In this document: piece after piece, positions 13,610-23,400 of the stretch
Layout of the letters: each line of letters opens with the position of its first letter
Numbering within the stretch: the stretch's first letter is position 1
From: Struthidea cinerea
Taxonomy: Eukaryota; Chordata; Aves; Passeriformes; Corcoracidae
Reading direction: 5' to 3'
Assembly: GCA_013397865.1 (NCBI GenBank)
Contig: VZTI01003941.1
Coordinates: forward strand, 531,649-595,648
Length of the DNA stretch: 64,000 bases
Translations under genes and position numbers: made by a program
The notes under the pieces: generated by a model
What the model saw: the letters and a program-made list of their open reading frames with translations, nothing else
The model's database searches: none
What the model was told of the DNA's origin: nothing

Positions 13610-13817
13610 CCCTTCCCTGCCCTCACGAAGAAGCCCCCCGCCTCATTCCTGCCTCCTTTGCACACCCTTGCCATCGGTGGGCAAGGTGAACCCGAGCCGG
13701 AGCTTCGCCTGCCCTCCTGTGCCACGATCGGCTTCCGTCCCCCCGCCTGGGGCAGGTGGGAGATTGCCCGGTGCTAGGGACAGTGTGCTGACCAGAGAGG
13801 GCACCGTGGCAGGCCAT

Positions 13818-15374
13818 TATGAAATCCTTACTGGAATTAATGCAATATTTGTATATTTGTTTCATTATTGGGCTTGGAAATTTGTTTAAAATGCTGCTTC
13901 CAAGTCAAGGTGACTCAGCATTGGTGATCTTTACATGGAAGTCAGACTACATAATTTTAAAATATTGAGACGTACAATATGCAAAAAATATTCCAAAGTA
14001 GGATGTAATGCTTACTACTGTAAATGTGGTACTTTGTTATGAGAAATAGAAACATCAAGGGATTAGAAAAATTGTGCCTAAAATAATGTTAGCAATGACA
14101 TACCATATCTACCTCAGCAAATAACATGCTTTTCTCAGATGAGAAAAGTGCCTGTCTCTAGCTGGGTAAACTGATTACTCGGTTTCTGGTTCCCTGCATA
14201 TCTGTCCTTATTAAAAGGAAGTGCAGGAGTTCAGCTGTGTTGTAGCCTGTGCTGCTCACTGTTTCAGGAGCACGGCTGGAGGGAGATGATACAAGGAGGA
14301 AAACAAAGATTTCAGAGACAGAATATTTATAGTAACGTATTAACTCAAGAAGTCTCTTGCTTAGGAAATATTTTGCTCAGATTAAAAAAATATTTACAAC
14401 CCTACTTAAGGTTTCTTTTCCCTCAGTGTGGTGTATACTCCCAAGTGGATGTTTCACTAGAATTCTGAGTAGCCTACAATATCTGCGTGGATTTAATATT
14501 TTGTACATGAAAACCTTTGGCTGATGTAACTGCTTCATCTTCCTTGAAGAACGAGATTAGTAGGTCTAGTCTGCTTTCCATTAGCTTGCATACATGTGTG
14601 TGTTACCTAACACGATACTTATAAAAAAACTCAGCTAACTCATAGTTTCTGTTCATCAGAGCGAGATGGAAACCCTGAGGGAATAAGCTGGTCTCTCTGC
14701 TTGCTCTGAGTCCTATTGCACAGGTGGGCTGTATCCCTTGGATCCATTAAACTTCTTTTCTATGGGTACTAACTTATGTTATGCCTTTCTCTCAACACTC
14801 AGTCACTACAAATGCATAATGATTAGAAATTGTAGGACTTGTTAATAATAATATGAATGCAGTTACTTTCACAAATTATGTCTTGGAGTAGAGCACAGTG
14901 CTCTATATCAGTGTATTTATTTAATACAGGAAAAGAAAAAAATGAATACATGATCTATGTCAGAGATTTAAAAATAGCATTATCTTATGAAGAAATCATA
15001 GAAATGAGATTCAGCAAAGCTTAGGCAGTAGTACCCTCTTGTTTCTTAGCTGAATTAGTGCTATATGCTGGTTACTGTGAGAGAGGGAAAAGCTGTATTA
15101 TTTTCTTTCCTAAAGAACCAGAGTTCCTCTGCTATGAGGACACTTTCTAGGCTGTGTTAGACTCCAGGAAGTCTCAAACAAGTTTAAAATCCATATTCAA
15201 GTAAAAATAGTGTTCCCTTCTAAAAGAAAATAGCCAGATTCTGATTCTAAGTTTGGTTTTACATGAACAATTTATTAGGGAGATGTATGAAGGCTTAGTA
15301 TTTTACTGACACTTCTTTTTGTTTTATTCCATTGACGTAGAGCAATTTATACAGCTATACATTCTTACACAGTC
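13818..15374. other. Spacer, no recognised gene
   Basis: AT-rich DNA after the solo LTR. The only motif worth naming is TGACTCAGCA at 13911-13920, an AP-1/NF-E2-type site. No gene, RNA gene or repeat family recognised. Confidence 0.5.
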
Positions 15375-15610
15375 AAAAAAAAAACCAACCAACCAACCAA
15401 ACAAACAAACCAAAACCAAAAAATCCCAAAAAACCCAAAAAACCAACGAACCCACCAACCAACCCACCAACAAAAACCAAATCACCAAAACCCAACCAAC
15501 CAAAAAAAACAACTTTCCTGAACAACAACAAAAAATAACAACGACAACAACAAAAAAAAAAACCAGCGAAAAAACCCAAAACAAAACAAAAAAACCCCAC
15601 AAACCTCAAA
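15375..15610. repeat. A/C-rich low-complexity block
   Basis: About 236 bases composed almost wholly of A and C, built from CCAA, AAACC and CAACAA units with very few G or T. The minus strand is correspondingly T/G-rich with many GG and GGG pairs. Frames of 108 codons (plus) and 92 and 78 codons (minus) result from this composition and would encode only Lys/Thr/Asn/Pro or Phe/Val/Gly/Leu strings. Its origin as an expanded poly(A)-like tail is possible but no element abuts it. Confidence 0.95.
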
Positions 15611-16117
15611 ATAGAAAACTAGTGTGGTGTGACATGAAGTTATAATCACAATTTTATTATAGTTTTTACAGATGTATCTCTGGCTACAGAGATATGTCCT
15701 CTTTTATACCTATTTGTACAACCGAAGATGGTACTGCTAATAGACTTCCTGGTGGAAGTATCACATTAAGCAAACTCAGACCGTTTAGCTCTTACAAACC
15801 ACTTAGCTCTTACTATCTTCACTGGAAAAGAGGCACAGATATTGAAAATTGAGAATTGTCTATAGCTTATATTAGTAAAAAAATATTAAGAACATGAATA
15901 TCATATTCATGATATGATAGCCCATACCTTCTTTCTTTCACAGTCATGAAGGCCAGACTTTTGAGGTGGGGTCAAGCCAATACAGGTAGGTGACATATTG
16001 GCAGTGAAAGGGAAAAGAAAGAACAAAGGATAAGCATAGAACAAATGAGCTGGGAATGTTTTAAGTGATTATTTATTTGTGAATTTATACTGTTGATGAG
16101 GTAAGATCTTACTAACA
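15611..16117. other. Spacer with short overlapping palindromes
   Basis: No gene seen. Two interlocking inverted repeats occur at 15893-15915 (CATGAATA/TATTCATG around TCA, and ATATCAT/ATGATAT around ATTC). Confidence 0.5.
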
Positions 16118-16152
16118 TTATTGCTCTATCAGTAAATCTGATAGAGCAATAA
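16118..16152. repeat. Perfect 15-bp inverted repeat, 5-base loop
   Basis: TTATTGCTCTATCAG (16118-16132) is followed by the loop TAAAT and its exact reverse complement CTGATAGAGCAATAA (16138-16152). A perfect 15-bp stem with such a short loop could extrude as a cruciform or fold in RNA. It is too short for a pre-miRNA and is not followed by a T run. Confidence 0.9.
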
Positions 16153-16240
16153 ATCAGTATCTGTGTGTGTAGAAGGAATATATCTGTTCATCACACATAT
16201 ATTTCAATATGTGTGCCCATGTAATGTATGATTGATGCCA

Positions 16241-16667
16241 TGATTATTTTTTGCCTTTTCTTTTATACCCCTTTTATATACCTTTTTATAGCTTTTGTAT
16301 CCTTAGTGTTTTTTAGCCTACATTCTTAGACTTATTTGTTAAGTTAGGAGACTAAACATCTTAGAAGCACCAAGGTCCTCTCCAGAACATATTTTGTAAA
16401 CTGAGATAGAACCATCCAGAAGAAGGTTCCTCAGGGAGGGGCACTCACTTGAGACTCTCATTGGGGAATCTTTGATAATATGCTAATTAGTAAGACCTAT
16501 AACATTATTAGCCGATCTATTGTGTGTGTGCATTGTGGCGCGCATTTCGGCACATTCCACCTGGACGTGGTGCACCTAAGGATCCGTAAAATAAATATAG
16601 AGGTAAAATCCCTTTTTCCCTTCTAACTGTGTTTGATTCTTGATTTTAAGACCTGGAAAAGGCATCA
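16241..16667 (+). mobile_element. Probable solo LTR (ERVL-like)
   Basis: A 427-bp segment starts TGATTATTTTTTGCC and ends AAAGGCATCA, giving TG..CA ends and a TGAT/ATCA terminal inverted repeat. It carries an AATAAA at 16590-16595 near the 3' end. A CpG-containing block (GCATTGTGGCGCGCATTTC near 16530) is unlike the surrounding DNA. The layout fits an avian LTR, but the flanks TGCCA and TGATA are only weakly similar, so the boundaries are uncertain. No internal retroviral sequence adjoins it. Confidence 0.5.
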
Positions 16668-19649
16668 TGATAAAGATGTACAGAGCATGGTGTCTCCCTA
16701 TGTGTTGACTCATATGTTCATGGGTATGTATATTTATGCACGCAGCAAGAAAGACAAGTATATTTAAGCTGTAAGAATCAGACTTGACAGCATCAGTGAT
16801 ACAACACAGCTGTTTTAAAATGGTTAGCTCACCACTTATCTATTACAGCCAGGAACAATATCATTAGGAACCTTATTATTGTATTATAATAGCTCTAGAT
16901 TTTCCAAATAGGAAAAAAAAGGGAAAAAAAAGGCAGATGTAAGTGGAAGGTGTTTAGGAATGACAAACTGTATGACATTTTTTTAAATGTGACAGACTGT
17001 ACCTGAATTCTCAGTGGAATGAGAAAACAAAGCTATTGACTCTTATTGACTCTTAATGTACTAGTACTAATAGTTTGTACTAATGCACCAGTACAAGCAA
17101 GTGTAAAATATTTGTTTTCCAGAAACAGCTTCTGTTCTTCACTGATCAGCCTGCTGCTGAAGTGTCCTGCTCCTCTTGCATGGAGCTACGTGAACCATGA
17201 AAGCAACCTGCTGCAATATTGCTTCATTTGTGCTTAGAAGCTCTCACCTTGATAGACTCAAATTTCAGGATTTTGGCGCTAAGCAAGCAAGCAAGCCTAT
17301 ATCTAGTCCATTTAAGCAAAACCACAGGACCCTGTAAAAGTCAAATGGACAATTCATATGCATTTAGAGCCTTTTTGAAGGACTTCAGTAGGCGTTTGTG
17401 TATCTTCTTCCTGAAAGCATTTAGAAAGGCACTGCTATTGAATAAGATAATGCAAGGTTGATGGAGTTAAAGCTACTCTACTTCTTAAAAATATTTACTA
17501 TTGACACTAGAAAACACCAGTTCTTCAAGAAGTCACCTGAGTTTGGGACCATAAATCTTTACTACATGTCCCTGAATCTTAAGTTAGTGAACTATCTGCT
17601 TATGAGAACTTTAACCACAGTAAAATGTGAATCAAGGAGCAACACTGAAGCAGTTTTGCACCCTCATATTCAGAAGATTTTGAATAATTAGATTTTCTCA
17701 AAGTCTCCTGAGTCTGCAATAAGTACACTACTACAATATACTGATAAAAGACTATAATAGCATATATTCTTACAGTTACAAGCATTTCAGTTATCACAGT
17801 TGGCAGATTAGTGCTTATCAGACATGATGATGCATGAGTCTATGTGAGCTGCTTGCCTTGTGCCTGCTGCAGTTGAAAAACAAAATCTATTAGCATAAAC
17901 CTCCTCTTTGGTCTCACTTTGTTTTTGCAAGAAGGAGAACCATGCAGGTGAGCCATTATAGCATCTCAATCGACAAGTGGTAACTAAGTTCTTACAATTG
18001 GATTGCTCACAATGGTTATGTCTCTAACAAACCCTTTTATATTACAAAATTATACTTTTTTTTCAGCAAATAATTATTTTCCTGAAATTTTAATCTTTGT
18101 CCAGTGAAAAAGAAGGAAGAGCTTTTAACCTGTTGATGGAAGCATGCTAAGTATTGCTTTTTCTGTTTCATCTGAGGGCAGAGCTTCTGAGAATGGTTAA
18201 GGAAACAGATTTCAAAAATTTGGTAAAATTTCATGGCCCCAACCGAGACTTTCCTCCATAACATTAGTTACAGCAAACTACGAGGTGAGATGCTCAGGAC
18301 TGTGGTACAGAGTTTGTTGCCTCTCTGAAATCCAGTGACATGGCTACACATTACACAAGCAAGAGTTAGACACATTAAATCCTTCTTGCACTAGACAGCT
18401 ACAGACACTGGCCTACAGAATCTTCTTCTCCACTGAGACACCTTCACTTGAAAGCGTGGCAGAAGTATGCAATAATGTCTGCGAACTACTAAGTTCTGCC
18501 GCATCAGATTTGCCTGGACATCACTGGGCTCTCAGCTGACCAGAGTTACTGTGATAACCCTGTTCTGCTCACCTTGTTCGAGGGCTCTGAGATGGGGTCT
18601 GAGTCAATGAATACCCTACCCAGCCAACCTCACTGTCCTGCCAGGCTCCTGGTGCCTCTGCTCTTGTAGGGAAACCCCACCCCAACTACTCTTGGACAGG
18701 ACTCTCTTCTGGAGTAAAAATCATTTTTATTCTGCTCTGCATTGTGAACTTAACAATTATTCTCTAATAAAGTTACTGTAATAGCAAATTTCTTCATGCA
18801 GACCAGATCTAAATGGATTTCCTATTTTCAGAATTGGAGGTTTGATAGAGGTCACCATCTGTAATCTAGAAAATCCTTTGCAGTATGGATATAACATGTA
18901 AAGAATTAACAGTAGAGTTGTGTGAAGCATTTGCAATGAAGCTAGACAGTACAAAATTGACCTCTTTGGGGATTTCGTTATGAAGTGAGAAAAGTAAGCC
19001 TGTGTTGCCAAGAGTTTTTTTAGTGTTTGCTGGTGATCAGGTCAACCTTGACACCTTGTGTTTTGCCTTGCAAGTCAAGCAGTGTTTGCAAGTTCTTGTG
19101 GCTTTTATGCCACATCTGATGTAATATTTCTTTACTACATTTTGGTTTGTATTGCTGAACAGATTTCAACCAAATGTTTAGGAAAGAGAAAGTGGTTTTA
19201 AATAGCATGAAATTGAAGGAAAAATTGGCAAGAGTGTCAATGAAGGAATATCAGAATGTTTCTCATAAAAAGAACAAAACCCAGTATTTTATCAAAGACA
19301 GCAAGCAGGATAGCTCAGGTGTCTATTAGTCTGTTTTCTGATATCAGTGAGAGGAGAATAATAGAAAGGGTTGTATGGAATTAAATTAAAAAAGACTCAA
19401 AGGATTAGAATTTATTTAATGCCAGACAACAGGTTCTAAGACAAAATAGGTCTTGTCATGAGAACCTGAATTCATTTTTTGATGAGATTTCAAGTTTGAT
19501 TGACAAAGAACCTATGCAGATGCAACATGCTTAGAGTTATGCCAGGATTTTTACTTCCTGGGGTAAAAGGAATAAAACACTGAATTATTTCAAGTAGGCA
19601 CATGGAAATGAATTCATAATTGGTGGACATTCGGTGTCAACTGGACATC
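16668..19649. other. Spacer, no recognised gene
   Basis: Runs of 60-84-codon frames on both strands, none with a recognisable domain. The 18470-18720 interval is GC-richer than its surroundings and may be an unrecognised old repeat, but I could not match it. Confidence 0.5.
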
Positions 19650-20469
19650 AAGCAATTGACATTCAGTCTGGACAGGCTGGACAGATGAGCTGAGACCATC
19701 TGTGTGAGGTTCAACAAGGCCAAGTGCCGCCTCCTGCCCTTGGGTCGCAACAACCCCAGAGAGTGCTCCAGTCTGGGAGCAGAATGGCTGGAAAGCTGCT
19801 CAGTGGAAAAGGACCTGGAAGTGCTGGTTGACAGTCGGTTCAACACGAGCCAGCATGTGTCCAAGAAGACCAGTGGCATCCTGGCCTGTGTCAGCAATAG
19901 TGTGGCCAGCAGGACCAGGACAGTGACTGTCCCCCTGTACTCAGCACCAGTGAGGTCACACCTCAAGCCCTGTGTTCAATTCTGCATCCCTCACTACAAG
20001 AAAGGGGCTGGAGCGAGTCTAGAGAAGGGCAACAGAGCTGGTGAAGGGTCTGGAGCACAAGTCCTGTGAAGAGTGGCTGATGGAGCTGGGAGTGTTTAGC
20101 TTGGAGAAAAGAAGGCTCGGGGGTGACATTACTGCTCTCTACAACTGCCTGAAAGGAGGTTGCAGCCAGGTGAGGGTCGGTCTGTTCTCCCAGGCAATCA
20201 GTGACAGGACAAGAGGAAATGGCCTCAAGCTGTGCCAGGGGAAGTTTATGTTGGACATCATGAAGAATTTCCTCACTGAAAGAGTAGTTAAGCATTGGAA
20301 CTGGCTGCCTGGGACAGTGCTGGAGTCACCAGCCCTGAAAGTGTTCAAGAAACAACAGGACATGACACTTAGTGCTATGGTTTAGCTGACAAGCGGGTGT
20401 TCGTTCAAGGTTGGACTTGATAAACTTGGAGGACTTTTCCAGCCTTAATGATCAATGATTCTATTCAAT
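19650..20469 (+). mobile_element. CR1 LINE, 5'-truncated 3' part
   Basis: This is the 3' portion of a chicken-repeat-1 retrotransposon: the C-terminal end of the ORF2 reverse transcriptase, then the short 3' UTR. The 3' UTR has the family's AAGGTTGGACTTGATAAACT and GGACTTTTCCAGCCTTAATG blocks and ends in GATTCTATTC, a decayed copy of the ATTCTRTG tail repeat. CR1 copies are typically 5'-truncated by incomplete reverse transcription, as here. It cannot move by itself because the endonuclease and most of the reverse transcriptase are absent and the frame is broken. Confidence 0.95.
19704..20385 (+). pseudogene. CR1 ORF2 C-terminal remnant, frameshifted
   Basis: Two overlapping plus-strand frames carry consecutive parts of the CR1 reverse transcriptase C-terminus. 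The first (19704-20069) has the FNKAKCRLLPLG motif and a VEKDLEVLVDSRFN block. The second (20041-20385) has FSLEKRRLGGD and LPGTVLESPALKVF. They are in different reading frames, so an indel near 20000-20045 breaks the protein. The catalytic FxDD region lies upstream in the intact protein and is missing. The remnant is nonfunctional. Confidence 0.9.
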
Positions 20470-23400
20470 AGCATTTGAAAAAGTAACTCTCTATGGCAAC
20501 GCATCATCAAAGAGAGAGCTAAGTGGAAGATTTCTGCCAGGATCAGTGTCAAACCTGGTTCTACAGAGCAACTTTGACAGCGATTCTAAATATACAGATA
20601 CTAGTGATAAAGTTGCCCACAAACATTAGTGGAATAATTAATAGCAATGAGAACAAGGAATTCAAACAGAGATATCTGCTCTGCAAGGCCCATGGTTCTG
20701 ACTAGCTTATTACAAGACTTAGGGTAGGTTGATTTTATTGCAAATGAATCTTCATGGGAAGAAGACAATAAATCCTAAAAGTCAGTTTAACCAGGGAAAA
20801 ATGAGAGAGTATTTTTAGTCAAGCAAATTCACATTAGAAAAATTAGACAAAAAAATTTTGCTTAATTAGGTAGTCCTATTCCTTTTGCTTATATGTATCT
20901 GTAAGAAGACCAACATGAATGATTCCTAATGCAGCATTTGTGGCAGCTCCATGACTTCCTTAATTTGGCAGACTGTCTTAATTATGAGTCTTCAGGAAAT
21001 GAATTATGCCTGAAGTTTTTTCAGCAACTTACTCAATTTTTACATTCAGCGTAGTCAATGTCCTTTAAGCTTTTTAGTCACAAACAGCTGTTTACAGCCA
21101 GCTATGCCACCTGTTCTTACTTGTCTCAGCCTGTTATGTGTGAATACAGAATCTTTAAGAAATATTGATAGAAACCTTGGTTTAAAATGCTTTTGAAGCA
21201 TTGTTGAGCACTTTTTCCTTGCATTGGTATAACGGTTTTCCTTCTACTATCATCAGTGGTGAAAACTTGTTAAAATAAAATTTTAAAAGATTGGCTTTAA
21301 AATTCTTGAAAGCTAGATAAGGACTTTGACATAGCACCTGTAGAAGTTAAGGTAATTTTTCTTTATTAATTTTTAAACAAGAGATTATTTCCTTCTGGGA
21401 TACATGAGGACACTCTCTTCAAGACCTTGAAAAAAATTGAATGTTGGGTCTCATTAGTACTGTCAGGCAGCAAGATAATGATTTGAGAAGTAGCTCATGA
21501 ATGAGAATCTTTTTAAAGTAATTCCTTTGTTTTATATTTTAAAGGTTATTCTGAACAAAGAAAATGTGCAAACTCTGTCTTTCACAAAATGTATCAATAT
21601 TAGAATAGGAGAGTGCTTTGCAATTTAAACTAGAATAATTGCTCTGCCAGACCATGAGGCTGTAGCAGAGACCTGGTCTCAGCTCAACTTTTATTGAATC
21701 CTGATTGCTTAGCTGGAAGGAGACCTCAAATCCAATACTGATTGCGGTCCAATAACCTTTGGACCCTCAAAGTCTCTTCAGGTCAGCAATACAGTATATT
21801 ACTGTAGTAAAATAAAAGAGTCAACACAGAGAGGAAGTGTTCCCTCTCGTCTGTCACTGCTGCTCTGCTTGGTTGTGTCTTCAGACAGTGGGGAAATGAG
21901 CCCCTTGATTTTAAGCATAACTAGTTCAGATACGTCATGATAAAAGCATAGACAAATCTGCTCTTCTGAAACATAATGCAAATTTTTATTTTATATTTCA
22001 TCTCTATCAGCTATAAGGAAAATGCACCAATACCTGAACTGAACAAAAGGCAAACCATGTAAGGAGAGTCAACATGTTAAAAAGCAACTAGTTATTTTTC
22101 TAGACTAACATAATATTTCTTAAAGCAGCCTAATCTTCAAATACATGTCACTCAGTTTGGTTTGAAACTTAGGAGTCTTTACAGTCTGCTCCCTGTAGGC
22201 TCAAAAATGGAGGCAACCAGAACTGCAAAAATTCACAAAAATGTAGGTCAAGAGGTTTATATCATATGAAGATTCATTCTTAGTTCTTGATAATAATAAC
22301 TATTATTAATCAGGATGATGAAATTATTGAAATATCTATCTCATACCATTTGTTGAACAAGGCAGTTTAGGAATGCTGCCATCTGTTATTATGTACTGCA
22401 GTGATTAGAGACAGGCAAAACTGAAGTCCTCCATTTCAGCAGTCTGCAGATCATGAATATAAGTCATCAAAACATACTGAACAAAAAAATCTGCACTAAT
22501 GGGAAGAAACTACTCTATTCAAGTAAATAATTGTACAGCATCTCACCACCGAGTAGCTAACTCCAGAATATAAAAAAGAACCTAATGAATAAACTCCTCA
22601 CTTATGACAGTGCCTTGCAAAGTTGTGACAGAGTTGTGGGGAGGTATAACAGCATTACATTGTTTAGAAAACACCAAAACCAAATTAAGTTAAAAACAGT
22701 TTCATTTCCAGCAAGCTGCTCAGAAAGCTTTCCCCTCACCTATTTATCTAGACTGTTCTCTCTTAATTGAACTGTGACATATCTGAATGGGAGAAGAGGT
22801 GCATTTCTATTATAAATTTCAGCCAGAGGAAGCTCTAGCCTGCAGTTAAGTTCTTCTCTGAGACCTTTTTCACCTACATCAGAGTGGGGGTGCACGGCTA
22901 AGGCTCAGCCCAGCCCTCAGGAAGGCTCAGGGCTAGGAGAGAGGTCACACCCAGAGCCCCAGTGGGAGTGGGGCTACAAAGGGGTCACCTGCAATCAGTT
23001 TCCTACATGCCATCTTTTTCCCTCATCCCACAGAGTCAAGCTCAGCAAGTCCTTCCCAGGTCTGCACAATAAGGCTTCATCGAACCTCAGCGGTGCTCTG
23101 TCCTCAGCACACAGGATTGCTAAAGCTCTATTCCGTCCTCTGCAGAGTCCCAAGAGACAGAGCAGCAGGGCTGAAGACCACTGGCCACGATTTTTGTTTA
23201 GATGTACTGCACAGTATCATTATACTAGTGAACTACTTATTTTGCACTGGAGGCCTGTTTCTCCCATAATTCACACTGACTGCCATGGGAAGTCCATTGC
23301 AGTCACCATGTCACCCTGGTTCGATCAGGCACAGGAATCCAAACCCGAGCCAACTACATTACCTGGTGGAAAGAAAGATTCAAACCATAACAGATTTAGA

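Larger units (their letters stand above)
13189..13811 (+). mobile_element. Solo LTR of an avian endogenous retrovirus
   Basis: A 623-bp element begins TGTTGCGG and ends GTGGCA, so it has the TG..CA ends of retroviral LTRs. It is flanked by GACCAT (13183-13188) and GGCCAT (13812-13817), a 6-bp target-site duplication with one mismatch; 6 bp is usual for ERVK/alpha-beta-type integrases. It carries a TATA box and, 64 bp downstream, an AATAAA, followed by a GC-rich R/U5-like part. No gag, pol or env lies next to it, so the internal part was lost, presumably by LTR-LTR recombination. Four overlapping frames of 80-98 codons inside it are not genes. The family name is not certain. Confidence 0.85.

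Noticed and set aside
13444..13889. Four overlapping 80-98-codon frames on both strands
   Set aside because: Mostly inside the GC-rich 3' half of the solo LTR; not retroviral gene sequence and not host genes.
15319..15645. 108-codon plus-strand and 92-codon minus-strand frames
   Set aside because: They are the translation of an A/C-rich low-complexity tract and consist of Lys/Thr/Asn/Pro or Phe/Gly/Val/Leu strings.
18470..18720. GC-richer interval that might be an old LTR or DNA transposon
   Set aside because: No terminal repeats, duplication or consensus blocks could be recognised.
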